Shown here piece after piece: positions 52,413-60,331 of a stretch of 64,000 nt of DNA. Source of the DNA: Gordonia bronchialis DSM 43247 (lineage in GTDB: Bacteria > Actinomycetota > Actinomycetes > Mycobacteriales > Mycobacteriaceae); assembly GCF_000024785.1 (NCBI RefSeq), contig NC_013441.1:2914001-2978000 (forward strand), read 5' to 3'. Numbering within the stretch: the stretch's first letter is position 1; each line of letters opens with the position of its first letter. Both the position numbers and the translations under genes were made by a program. The notes beneath the pieces were generated by a model. The model had not been told where the DNA came from. It did no database searches and worked only from the letters and a program-made list of their open reading frames with translations.

Positions 52413-54002
52413 ATGAATGGGCTCGCTGTCAACCGCACACGGCTGCGCATCCTGCGAGCCGTCCTCGGTGGACTGCTGATCGCCGTCGGGATCGGTCTCG
52501 GCGCCTTCAACGCCTGGTGGGTGGCGCTGTTCTTCGGTGTGCCGCTGGTGTTCACCGGCATCGCGATCGGTCCACGTCCCTCGCGGATCTCCGAACTCGA
52601 CATCTTCCGCCGGGGCACCGACCGCGCTTCCGTCCCGATCCGGGTCGAGGCGCTGACGCGGAGCAGTCTCGACACCGACGACCTCCAGCCGACGCTGGTG
52701 ACCGCGACGGTCACCCCGCCCGACGACACCGAGTACGAGGCCCGCTGGATCACCGCGATGTCGCGCGGCCACGTCCAGGCGCTGACCACCCAACCGTTCA
52801 CGACGCTGCCGCCCGACCTGCTGCCCGCCCGCACCTCCGGTGACGACGTCCCGGAGTTCGACGACCACCCCGGACGCTGGGCGATCATCTATCCGGCCGT
52901 GACCGTCGTCGCGCTCGTCGCGCTGCTGTTCGGCGTCGGCCAGGCCTGGCACATCGGCGTGACGATGCCGTCGATCAGCAAGACGCTCGATCTCACCGAC
53001 GACGAGAACCCCGACTACAGCACCAAGCTGCGCGCCGCGTTGAGCACGATCACCGATCGATTCGGACCGGTCGGCGCCGACAACATCCTCAGCATCCGAC
53101 TCGACGAGAACGCCGGCTCCGACTACGCCACCGTGTTCGACCCGAACACCGGCGAAACGACCAACATCTGGATCGACACAGCTCGGACGTCGCCCACCAC
53201 CGATTCGCGCCGCAAGGCCAGCACATTCACCGCCGCCGATCTGGCTCGCACCGACCTCACCGCGATCGTGAACACGATGACCGCACAGGTCACCCGATTC
53301 GGGGGAGACAGCGAGATCGAGGACGTCAACATCGAGCGTCCCCGTGGCTCCGATGACGGCCGTGCTCCCCTCCTGGTCAGCGCGTCGTTCGACGGCAACA
53401 CCACGATCGGGTCGAGCGGCGTCACCATGCAGGCCCGCCCCGATGGCACTGTGGCCGAATTCTTCGACCCGAATGACTTCGCGCGTTCCTTCGACCTCAC
53501 GCGAGCCGCGATGGTCGGCGAAGGGTTGCCCCTCGACATGCCCGTACTCACGCAGTTCAAGATCCGCTCCTTCGCACCCAACACGCCCTACGTCGGGAGT
53601 GCCTTCAACGGCGGTGGGGTCCGGATCGAGTACCGGATGCCGGGCCGGTACGGAAACCTCGAGATTCAGCCAGGCAGATTCCCCGAGCTCACGGACTATC
53701 GCGGACGGGGCACGGCCGACGGCTTCACCTTTGCTGAGGTTTCGCTCGCCACCTTCGAATCGGTGCGACGACAGGCGATCTCGCGTGGGAACGTTCCGCC
53801 CTACGACCAGGACGCAGTCGACATCGAGGTGTCCGATCCGCCGTTTTTCGACGCGGAGGACGCCCGCACCGCGGGTGCTCGAGCATCTCAGTGGGCGATC
53901 AGCATCGCGATCGCCGATGTAAAGGCCGCCGAAGGGATCTATTCCACGACGGGCACATTTCTGGCTCTCCTGACGCATCCGTGGGTGGTTGAGCGCGCCT
54001 GA
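52413..54002 (+). CDS. Membrane protein of unknown function, 3' end interrupted by an IS
   Basis: A 529-residue product as it now reads. Two close membrane helices (~14-32, 35-52) and a third (~150-172) precede a large outer domain with no fold I recognise. The ISL3 element at 53963 split the final codons: the original end T-F-L-H-D-E-V-F has been replaced after Leu by 12 codons of IS sequence that end at TGA 54000-54002. So only five residues were lost and the protein may still work. The ATG at 52413 was chosen over a longer frame because AGGGAGG precedes it. Confidence 0.6.
   Translation: MNGLAVNRTRLRILRAVLGGLLIAVGIGLGAFNAWWVALFFGVPLVFTGIAIGPRPSRISELDIFRRGTDRASVPIRVEALTRSSLDTDDLQPTLVTATVTPPDDTEYEARWITAMSRGHVQALTTQPFTTLPPDLLPARTSGDDVPEFDDHPGRWAIIYPAVTVVALVALLFGVGQAWHIGVTMPSISKTLDLTDDENPDYSTKLRAALSTITDRFGPVGADNILSIRLDENAGSDYATVFDPNTGETTNIWIDTARTSPTTDSRRKASTFTAADLARTDLTAIVNTMTAQVTRFGGDSEIEDVNIERPRGSDDGRAPLLVSASFDGNTTIGSSGVTMQARPDGTVAEFFDPNDFARSFDLTRAAMVGEGLPLDMPVLTQFKIRSFAPNTPYVGSAFNGGGVRIEYRMPGRYGNLEIQPGRFPELTDYRGRGTADGFTFAEVSLATFESVRRQAISRGNVPPYDQDAVDIEVSDPPFFDAEDARTAGARASQWAISIAIADVKAAEGIYSTTGTFLALLTHPWVVERA
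53955..53962. repeat. Left target-site duplication of the IS
   Basis: ACATTTCT directly left of the IS left end; an identical copy lies at 55361-55368. Eight bases is the usual duplication of ISL3-family elements. Confidence 0.9.
53963..53986. repeat. IS left inverted repeat
   Basis: Begins GGCTCTCCTGACGCATCCGT; two mismatches to the right end, at positions 13 and 14. Its frame supplies part of the new tail of the interrupted gene. Confidence 0.88.
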
Positions 54003-54009
54003 AACGTGA

Positions 54010-54078
54010 GCACGCCGTTCCCTGTCTAGGTTTCTGAGCTGTCTAGGACCAGGAACCAGTGAGCGGAGAACGGCGTGC
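54010..54078 (+). promoter_or_regulatory. Hairpin that pairs across the transposase start codon
   Basis: GCACGCCGTTC (54010-54020) is the exact complement of GAACGGCGTGC (54068-54078), an 11-bp stem around a 47-base loop. The right arm contains the GTG start at 54075. An RNA that includes the left arm would mask the start; a shorter transcript starting within the loop would not. Confidence 0.55.
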
Positions 54079-55337
54079 AGAACGCCACCTTATGGCGAGC
54101 CCTGTTGGGGGTCGAGAAGACAGTCGTGGAGGACATCGAGTTCGACGAGGACGAGCAGACTCTGGTGGCCTGCGTTCGGCCCACGCGACGTGCGGGAGCT
54201 CGCTGCGGACGATGTCAGCGACGGTCTCCTTGGTACGACCGTGGCGAGGGACGTCGTCGGTGGCGGGCGCTGGACCTGGGCACCATCCAGGTCCATCTCG
54301 AGGCCGACGCACCGCGGGTCAACTGCCGCGAGCACGGGCCCACGGTCCGCGCGGTGCCCTGGGCCCGGCATGGCGCCGGACACACCACCGGGTTCGATGA
54401 GCAGGTCGCCTGGCTGGCCACCCAGTGCTCCAAGAGCGCGGTCACCGAGTTGATGCGGATCGCCTGGCGCACCGTGGGGGCGATCATCACCCGGGTCTGG
54501 GCCGACGTCGAGAAGCTGCATGACCGGTTCGCCGACCTACGCCGGATCGGGATCGATGAGATCTCCTACAAGCGCGGCCACCGCTACCTGACCGTGGTCG
54601 TCGACCACGACACCGGTCGGCTGGTCTGGGCCGCCCCCGGCCGGGACAAGGCCACCCTCGAGGGCTTCTTCGACGCCCTCGGTGAGGAGCGGTGCAGCCA
54701 GATCACCCACGTCTCCGCCGACGGTGCGGACTGGATCAGCACTGTGGTCGCCGACCACTGCCCCCACGCGGTCCGCTGCGCCGACCCCTTCCACGTCGTC
54801 CGGTGGGCCACCGACGCCCTCGACGAGGTCCGCCGAGCTGCCTGGAACCAGGCCCGCGGAGCGGCCACCCAGCGCCGTGCCGGCCGCGCATCGGGACACG
54901 CGAAGGCGTTGAAGCATGCCCGCTACGCGCTGTGGAAGAACCCCGAGAACCTCACGGTCAGGCAGCAGGCCAAGCTGGCCTGGGTCGCCAAGACCGACCC
55001 GCGGCTGCACCGTGCCTACCTGCTCAAAGAAGGCCTGCGACTGGTCTTCCAGCTGCCCCACGCCGAGGCCGCGGAGGCGCTCGAGGTCTGGATCCGGTGG
55101 GCGCGGCGCTGCCGGATTCCCGCCTTCGTGGAGCTGCAGCGTCGCATCGTCAAACACCAGGCCTCGATCCTCGCAGCGATCGAGCACGGTCTGTCCAACG
55201 GTCGCATCGAGTCGGTCAACACCAAGATCCGGCTGATCACCCGCGTTGCCTTCGGATTCAGGTCTCCCGAGGCTCTCATCGCCTTGGCCATGCTCAACCT
55301 CGGCGGCCACCGACCAGTCCTCCCCGGCCGGTCATGA
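54075..55337 (+). CDS. ISL3 family transposase
   Basis: A 420-residue DDE transposase. The N-terminal zinc-finger-like part has Cys33, Cys44, Cys47 and Cys84. The catalytic core has Asp161 in RIGIDEISYKRGHRYLTVVV, the second acid in VRCADPFHVVRWATDAL (Asp237), and Glu in the closing motif NGRIESVNTKIRLITR, the usual 'sNgriEg.N..ik' of the family. The GTG start is at 54075, with GGAG upstream. No frameshift or stop was seen, so it is likely active. The TGA ends exactly at the right inverted repeat. Confidence 0.92.
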   Translation: MQNATLWRALLGVEKTVVEDIEFDEDEQTLVACVRPTRRAGARCGRCQRRSPWYDRGEGRRRWRALDLGTIQVHLEADAPRVNCREHGPTVRAVPWARHGAGHTTGFDEQVAWLATQCSKSAVTELMRIAWRTVGAIITRVWADVEKLHDRFADLRRIGIDEISYKRGHRYLTVVVDHDTGRLVWAAPGRDKATLEGFFDALGEERCSQITHVSADGADWISTVVADHCPHAVRCADPFHVVRWATDALDEVRRAAWNQARGAATQRRAGRASGHAKALKHARYALWKNPENLTVRQQAKLAWVAKTDPRLHRAYLLKEGLRLVFQLPHAEAAEALEVWIRWARRCRIPAFVELQRRIVKHQASILAAIEHGLSNGRIESVNTKIRLITRVAFGFRSPEALIALAMLNLGGHRPVLPGRS

Positions 55338-55360
55338 CCCACGGATCGGTCAGGAGAGCC
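55337..55360. repeat. IS right inverted repeat
   Basis: Reverse complement of the left end with two mismatches; begins one base inside the transposase stop codon. It is followed directly by the right ACATTTCT copy. Confidence 0.88.
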
Positions 55361-55368
55361 ACATTTCT
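55361..55368. repeat. Right target-site duplication of the IS
   Basis: ACATTTCT, identical to the left copy at 53955-53962. Confidence 0.9.
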
Positions 55369-55387
55369 GCACGACGAAGTGTTCTGA
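55369..55387 (+). pseudogene. Severed 3' end of the interrupted membrane gene
   Basis: Removing one 8-bp copy and the IS joins the frame of the gene at 52413 to this stretch, giving T-F-L-H-D-E-V-F and the TGA at 55385-55387. This is the original end of that gene and is no longer translated with it. Confidence 0.8.
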
Positions 55388-55424
55388 CCGACGGGTCCCC
55401 GGTCCGGCGGCACCTGGCCCGCGA

Positions 55425-56633
55425 TCAGGAACCGCCCGCCTCGATCGCGCGACGCGTCGCCGCCTTCAGTTCCGCGACAGCCGCTTGGGGTGGATGCAGT
55501 CCGCCGCGCTCGGTCATCGACGTGACGATGTCGTGAACCCGTCCGAAGTAGGTCGCCTGCTCGGCCGGGGTGACGCTACCGGCGGCATGCCGGTAGAGCT
55601 TGAGCGCAGTGTCGAGGTCGTCCTGGTCACCCGGTTCGAGATAGCCGACGCCGACCTTCTTGCCGTGTGCTTCGCAGGCGATCCAGGCGCGCCGCAACCT
55701 GGCGACTGCCTGCTGGTAGGCATCGGCTCGCGATCTGGTGCCCGGGTAGGTGTCGGTGCGCAGTGCCATCGCCTCGTCGAGCGCCATGTGGAACGTCTGG
55801 GTGGACTCGACGGTCACGTCGGTGATCGCGGGGTAGCGCAACACCATGGCCGGGTCCAGCTCATAGGCGGCGTACTCGCCCAGGATCGTGTCGTGGCGGC
55901 GGGTGGCCTCCTCCCACAGCCGCTGCGCCGCGTCATCGGTGCCGGCGTCGGCGATTCGCGGGCCGGCAGGAGGCGCCGGGGTCTCGGCGTCCCCGTCCTC
56001 GGTGACGACCGTCTTGGCTGCTGCCGCCATCGTCCCAGTTGCCTTCGTCCCTGCGGTCTTCGTCTCTGCCGCAGCGGCTTTCGCCTTCGCCGCGGGCTTT
56101 GTCTTCGGCGTGGTGCGCTCCGGCGCCGCTCGTCGCAGATGGTCGATGACCTCGGCGGCGGCCGGGTCCGAGTCGACCACCGCGATCTTCCAGTTCTCCC
56201 GGTCGCCGGACTGCGCCCCGGCGTGCGGCACCGGATCGAAGCCGAGAGTCAGGTACTTGCGCCCGCGGACCCGTAGGTCCCGGACATCGCCGTGCGGCGC
56301 GGTCGTCGTGTCGGCCGGCCCGCTCAACGACACCGACGAGAGCGTGGCGAGGGGGTAGCTCACGAGGTTGCGGTCCTCGTCGCCCAGATAAACCGAGTCA
56401 GAGTCGACGGCCAGCAGAACGGCGCCGCGTTCGCCCAATCGGCCGACGGCGGCCGACGCCAACGACACTGCGACGAGCCCCGCCGCGACGCCGGCTGTGA
56501 CCATGCCCGACACACCGGCGATGTTGAGGACCACCAGCGCGATCAGACCGAGCACCATGGCCACCCAGGCCGTGGTCGCGGCCCGATGATGCCCGGCGGT
56601 CAGGTACTCGGTGCGACACGTCACCGACACCAT
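55425..56633 (-). CDS. Membrane protein with Ala/Lys/Thr-rich linker, unknown function
   Basis: A 402-residue protein. Two hydrophobic segments lie near residues 20-42 and 45-64. A soluble part (~70-165) has a beta-rich look (AVDSDSVYLGDEDRNLVSYP...GRKYLTLGFDP). Then comes a linker (~170-215) made largely of Lys, Ala and Thr in PKTK/PAAKAKAAA repeats resembling histone-H1-like tails, and a helical C-terminal domain (~220-400). The C-terminal part may bind a partner; nothing in the sequence shows which. It ends 38 bases from the severed gene end. Confidence 0.55.
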   Translation of the reverse strand: MVSVTCRTEYLTAGHHRAATTAWVAMVLGLIALVVLNIAGVSGMVTAGVAAGLVAVSLASAAVGRLGERGAVLLAVDSDSVYLGDEDRNLVSYPLATLSSVSLSGPADTTTAPHGDVRDLRVRGRKYLTLGFDPVPHAGAQSGDRENWKIAVVDSDPAAAEVIDHLRRAAPERTTPKTKPAAKAKAAAAETKTAGTKATGTMAAAAKTVVTEDGDAETPAPPAGPRIADAGTDDAAQRLWEEATRRHDTILGEYAAYELDPAMVLRYPAITDVTVESTQTFHMALDEAMALRTDTYPGTRSRADAYQQAVARLRRAWIACEAHGKKVGVGYLEPGDQDDLDTALKLYRHAAGSVTPAEQATYFGRVHDIVTSMTERGGLHPPQAAVAELKAATRRAIEAGGS

Positions 56634-56772
56634 GGGTCACCTCCGGTCGGGCACCCGATCGCCTCGAATCGGCTACCGTGGTGGCGTGAATTCCTCTGGG
56701 TCGAATTCCTCTGCGGTGTCGCCGCATGACCATTCCGGCGGTGACGTCCGACGCATCAGTTTACGTGTCGGG

Positions 56773-57231
56773 ATGTGCTCGGGTGGCCGCTCGCCGATCC
56801 GGGCGCGGATCGGCCGCGCACTGGCACTGACATTCATCGGTCTGCTGGTCACCGCAGCGAGCCTGCTCACGCTACCCGGGAGTGCGAGCGCGGCCCCGAA
56901 CCCGTTGCTGGGCAAGCACTATTCGTCGACCGCGGTCACCGGACCACAGATCCCCGGCGGCGGACCCCTCGTCGTCGACTTCCCGTCGGCCGGGCGCATC
57001 GCGCTCTCCGCTGGATGCAACCGGCACATCGGACCGGTCACGATCGACGGGTCGACCATGCGGGTGGGTCCGTTGATGTCGACGCGAATGGCGTGCGCCG
57101 GCCCCCGCGCCGGCGCCGATCAATGGCTCGAGGATCTGACCCGGACACCACTCAACTGGTACTCGGTGGGCCAGGCACTCATCGTGACCGGCAAATCGAA
57201 TCAGATATTGCTCGTCCAAGGAGCCGCATGA
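56773..57231 (+). CDS. Secreted META-domain protein
   Basis: A ~152-residue protein if read from the ATG at 56773. Signal peptide: basic head then [19 protein letters not shown] with a likely cut after GSASA. The mature part has [29 protein letters not shown] and [20 protein letters not shown], which match the HslJ/META-type fold with its two conserved cysteines. Earlier in-frame starts exist (GTG 56686) and the choice is uncertain. The stop overlaps the mdh ATG as ATGA. Confidence 0.65.
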   Translation: MCSGGRSPIRARIGRALALTFIGLLVTAASLLTLPGSASAAPNPLLGKHYSSTAVTGPQIPGGGPLVVDFPSAGRIALSAGCNRHIGPVTIDGSTMRVGPLMSTRMACAGPRAGADQWLEDLTRTPLNWYSVGQALIVTGKSNQILLVQGAA

Positions 57232-58217
57232 GTACCTCCCCCGCCGTCGTGACCGTCACCGGAGCGGCCGGGAGCATCGGATACGCCGCGCTGTTCCGCG
57301 TCGCGGCCGGTGCCATGCTCGGCCACCACCAGCCGGTGGCGCTGCGCCTGCTCGAGCTGCCGCAGACCATCGCTGCCACCGAGGGCACCGCAATGGAACT
57401 CGAGGACGGCGCGTTCCCGTTGCTGACATCCATCGACATCACCGACGACCCGCACCGCGCCTTCGACGGCGCCAACTACGGACTGCTCATCGGCGCGAAG
57501 CCACGCAGCAAGGGCATGGAACGTGCCGATCTTCTCGCAGCCAACTCCGACATCTTCGCCAAGCAGGGTGCGGTCATCAACGAGGTTGCCGCACAGGATA
57601 TCCGGGTCATCGTCGTCGGTAATCCGGCGAACACGAACGCCGCCGTGGCGGCCGCCAACGCGCCGGACGTACCCGCCGAACGATTCACCGCGCTGACCCG
57701 GCTGGACCACAACCGCGCACTCGCGCAACTGGCCCGTCACACCGGCACCCCGGTCGCCGAGATCACCCGGATCTCCGTGTGGGGCAACCACTCCGCGAGT
57801 CAGTACCCCGACATCTTCCACGCCCGCGTGGGCAACCGCTCCGGCGCGGAGTTCGCCGAGGACCGCGACTGGCTGGTCAACGATTTCATCCCGACCGTCG
57901 CCAAGCGCGGCACCGCGATCATCGAGGCCCGCGGGGCCTCCTCGGCGGCGTCGGCCGCCAACGGCGCCATCGACCATGTCCACGACTGGGTGCTCGGCTC
58001 TCCGGCGGACGACTGGACCTCGGCGGCACTTCCATCGCCGGGGATCTACGGCGTACCCGAAGGTCTGGTGTGCTCCTTCCCGGTGCGGGCCGTCGGCGGA
58101 CGGTGGCAGATCGTCGAAGGGCTCGACATCAACGAGTTCTCGCGGCAGCGGATCGACGCATCGGTGGCCGAGTTGCAGGCCGAACTCGACGCGGTGTCCG
58201 CCCTGTCCGATCGCTGA
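57228..58217 (+). CDS. mdh: Malate dehydrogenase
   Basis: A 329-residue NAD-dependent TCA-cycle enzyme, converting malate to oxaloacetate. The NAD loop [17 protein letters not shown] is at residues ~12-28, the Asp-Arg substrate pair is in [14 protein letters not shown], and the catalytic His is in [11 protein letters not shown] near residue 188. The length equals that of mycobacterial Mdh. The ATG overlaps the META gene stop and AAGGAG precedes it, so a longer frame that begins inside the META gene is spurious. Confidence 0.95.
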   Translation: MSTSPAVVTVTGAAGSIGYAALFRVAAGAMLGHHQPVALRLLELPQTIAATEGTAMELEDGAFPLLTSIDITDDPHRAFDGANYGLLIGAKPRSKGMERADLLAANSDIFAKQGAVINEVAAQDIRVIVVGNPANTNAAVAAANAPDVPAERFTALTRLDHNRALAQLARHTGTPVAEITRISVWGNHSASQYPDIFHARVGNRSGAEFAEDRDWLVNDFIPTVAKRGTAIIEARGASSAASAANGAIDHVHDWVLGSPADDWTSAALPSPGIYGVPEGLVCSFPVRAVGGRWQIVEGLDINEFSRQRIDASVAELQAELDAVSALSDR

Positions 58218-58246
58218 TCATCCCACCGCCGCACAGCGGCGGGCCG

Positions 58247-58252
58247 TAAGCT
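58247..58252 (+). promoter_or_regulatory. -10-like hexamer for a probable leaderless ppk2 transcript
   Basis: TAAGCT is followed by seven bases and the ATG at 58260, the same arrangement as at other genes in the window. Confidence 0.45.
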
Positions 58253-58259
58253 CTCCTGC

Positions 58260-59090
58260 ATGGCGAAGAAGGGCAAGTCCAAGCAGCCGAAGATCTCCAA
58301 CAAGATCTACGAGGCCGAGCTGTTCCGGCTGCAGACCGAACTGGTCAAGATGCAGGAATGGGTGCGCGAGACCGGAACCCGCGTGGTCGTCGTCTTCGAG
58401 GGCCGCGACGCTGCCGGCAAGGGTGGCACCATCAAGCGCATCACCGAGTACCTGAGTCCTCGGATCGCTCGCGTGGCAGCACTACCGGCACCCACGGATC
58501 GTGAACGCGGACAATGGTATTACCAGCGCTACGTCGCGCATCTGCCGGCGCCGGGTGAGATCGTCCTCTTCGACCGATCCTGGTACAACCGTGCCGGAGT
58601 GGAGAAGGTGATGGGGTTCTGCACCCCGGAGGAACACACCCGGTTCCTGCGGCAGACACCGATTTTCGAGCAGATGCTGATCGACGACGGAATCCTGCTG
58701 CGTAAGTACTGGTTCTCGGTGTCCGACGAGGAACAGCTCCGCCGGTTCCGATCGCGGATGTCCGACCCGGTGCGGCAGTGGAAGCTCAGTCCGATGGACC
58801 TGGAGTCGGTGTTCCGCTGGGAGGACTACTCGCGGGCCAAGGACGAGATGATGGTGCACACCGACACCGCGATGAGTCCGTGGTACGTCGTCGAATCCGA
58901 CGTCAAGAAGCATGCGCGCCTCAACATGATCTCCCATCTGCTGTCCACCATCGACTACCACGAGGTACCCCGACCGGAGGTGAGTCTGCCCAAGCATCCG
59001 ATCGAGAGCGGCAACTACCATCGGCCACCGCGTTCGTTGTCGAAGTACGTACCCGATCACGTCGCCGAGTTACTCGGCGGTGACCACTGA
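58260..59090 (+). CDS. ppk2: Polyphosphate kinase 2 (PPK2 family)
   Basis: A 276-residue cytoplasmic P-loop kinase that uses polyphosphate to phosphorylate nucleotides. Walker A FEGRDAAGKGG is at residues ~47-56, Walker B IVLFDRSWYNR near 101-111, and the lid/Arg-rich segment LRRFRSRMSDPVRQWKLSPMD near 160-180. The basic N-terminus and ending RPPRSLSKYVPDHVAELL fit class I PPK2. The next gene overlaps its end by 11 bases. Confidence 0.93.
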   Translation: MAKKGKSKQPKISNKIYEAELFRLQTELVKMQEWVRETGTRVVVVFEGRDAAGKGGTIKRITEYLSPRIARVAALPAPTDRERGQWYYQRYVAHLPAPGEIVLFDRSWYNRAGVEKVMGFCTPEEHTRFLRQTPIFEQMLIDDGILLRKYWFSVSDEEQLRRFRSRMSDPVRQWKLSPMDLESVFRWEDYSRAKDEMMVHTDTAMSPWYVVESDVKKHARLNMISHLLSTIDYHEVPRPEVSLPKHPIESGNYHRPPRSLSKYVPDHVAELLGGDH

Positions 59091-59415
59091 TCCGGTGGCG
59101 TCCGACGACCAGGAGCGGATGTGGATCGGCTTCGGCGAGTTCGACTATCTGCTCGGAGACGTCCACTCCCTCAAGCAGAAGCGTTCCGTGGTCCGCCCGA
59201 TCGTCGCCGAGATCCGGCGGCGGTTCGAGGTCACGGTCGCCGAGGTCGGCCATCGCGAGGTGCACCGGCGCACGATGATCGGCGTCGGACTGGTCGCCGC
59301 GGATCGGGCCCACGTGGTCGAGGTTCTCGACGCCGTCGAACGCTGGGCCGCAGCGCGCCCGGAGGTGGAACTTCTCTCGGTGCGCCGCCGGGTGGTCAAC
59401 GCCGCCGACATCTGA
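59080..59415 (+). CDS. DUF503 family protein
   Basis: A 111-residue protein with a GTG start at 59080, overlapping ppk2; a second start (ATG 59119) is where the conserved domain begins: MWIGFGEFDYLLGDVHSLKQ. DUF503 proteins are small, of unknown function and often near ribosome-maturation genes; here the neighbour is ppk2. Strand-rich pattern VTVAEVGHREVHRRTMIGVG is typical. Confidence 0.75.
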   Translation: MTTDPVASDDQERMWIGFGEFDYLLGDVHSLKQKRSVVRPIVAEIRRRFEVTVAEVGHREVHRRTMIGVGLVAADRAHVVEVLDAVERWAAARPEVELLSVRRRVVNAADI

Positions 59416-59754
59416 GTGGCCCGTACCGCGATGCCGGCCGGCCGGTCACTCGGCGATGACACCCGCCGCGACCGCGGCGGCGCGATAGGCCGCCGCCAGG
59501 AGTTCCTCGTCGAACTCGGTGCCGTGGTGCCCGACCCGCATGTGGGTCTGGCGATCGAATCCGCCCTGCGGCTGGCCCGGCGCGATCTCGAGCCATACGT
59601 GACCGGCGCCGCTTACCTGAACTTCACCGAGATGGAAGAGCGTTCGGCCCGTTCGGCGTCGGCCTTCAGCGACGATCACCGGCGCCGGCTCGCCGCCTTG
59701 AAGGCGAAGCTCGATCCGCGCAACCGGTTCTGCCACGGGGTGGTGCTGTCCTGA
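59416..59754 (+). pseudogene. Remnant of a berberine-bridge-type FAD oxidoreductase
   Basis: A 112-codon frame whose last ~60 residues resemble the C-terminus of BBE-type FAD oxidases: LARRDLEPYVTGAAYLNFTE, AFSDDHRRRLAALKAKLDP and NRFCHG. The first ~40 residues are unlike any of that family and the FAD-binding domain is absent. It starts immediately after the DUF503 stop. It is likely a decayed gene end; some expression cannot be ruled out. Confidence 0.6.
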
Positions 59755-59807
59755 CCGACGCGGCGGGGCACTTGTGCGAGCTCAGGCGCACCGGGCACGA
59801 TGGGGTG

Positions 59808-60197
59808 ATGGCGACTTCGCGAACCCCGCAACCGACGACATTGGTGGTCGACGCCGCCAATGTCGTCGGTTCGGTGCCCGACGGCTGGTGGCGCGACCGA
59901 CGCGGCGCGGCGCTGCGCCTCCGCGACCGACTCGCACCCCTGACGGTGACCGGACTGGCCGGGGTACCCGGACCGCTCGACGTGGTGCTGGTGGTCGAGG
60001 GACAGGCGCGCGGTGTCGAGTCGAGTGCCGACGTGCGGGTGGTCACCGCGCCCGGCTCCGGAGACGACACAATCGTCGACGTCGTTGCCGGACAACATGA
60101 TCGGCAGGTCGTGGTGGTGACGGCCGATCGTGAACTGCAGCGCCGCGTGCGCGCTGTGGGAGCGCGCACCGTCGGGCCCTCGTCGATTCCGCGTTGA
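59808..60197 (+). CDS. NYN/PIN-like domain protein
   Basis: A 129-residue protein from the ATG at 59808. VVDAANVVGSVPDGWWRDRRGAALRL contains the Asp-Ala-Ala-Asn core of NYN domains, and DDTIVDVVAG with VVVVTADREL supplies the second acidic pair, as in PIN-like RNases. RNA cleavage is inferred from the fold; no target is evident. Weak ribosome site; the stop lies 134 bases before poxB. Confidence 0.65.
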   Translation: MATSRTPQPTTLVVDAANVVGSVPDGWWRDRRGAALRLRDRLAPLTVTGLAGVPGPLDVVLVVEGQARGVESSADVRVVTAPGSGDDTIVDVVAGQHDRQVVVVTADRELQRRVRAVGARTVGPSSIPR

Positions 60198-60331
60198 TCG
60201 TTCGACACGCGCTCGACGGTCGCACACTCCCGGGCGCCCGGCTCCTACCATGGAATACGGGCTGGAGACGGACCGGTCGGATCGGGGATGTGCAAGCAGA
60301 TCGACACCACCAACGTCTGGAGGACACGAGC

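Larger units (their letters stand above)
53963..55360 (+). mobile_element. Complete ISL3-family insertion sequence (1398 bp)
   Basis: A single transposase gene lies between inverted ends that match in 22 of 24 positions (GGCTCTCCTGAC... at 53963-53986; its complement at 55337-55360). Identical 8-bp flanks (ACATTTCT) show a clean insertion. The ends touch no other IS, so the copy looks recent and intact. It interrupts the last codons of the gene at 52413. Confidence 0.92.

Noticed and set aside
52329..53978. 549-codon frame antisense to the interrupted membrane gene
   Set aside because: It is a high-GC shadow: Arg/Gly/Asp-rich without motifs, while the plus strand has membrane helices and a ribosome site.
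58225..58243. Hairpin between mdh and ppk2
   Set aside because: Stem is only six bp with a mismatch and it lies beside the ppk2 -10; too weak to call a terminator.
59446..59736. Minus-strand frame opposite the FAD oxidase remnant
   Set aside because: It has no motif; the plus strand shows a recognisable oxidase end.
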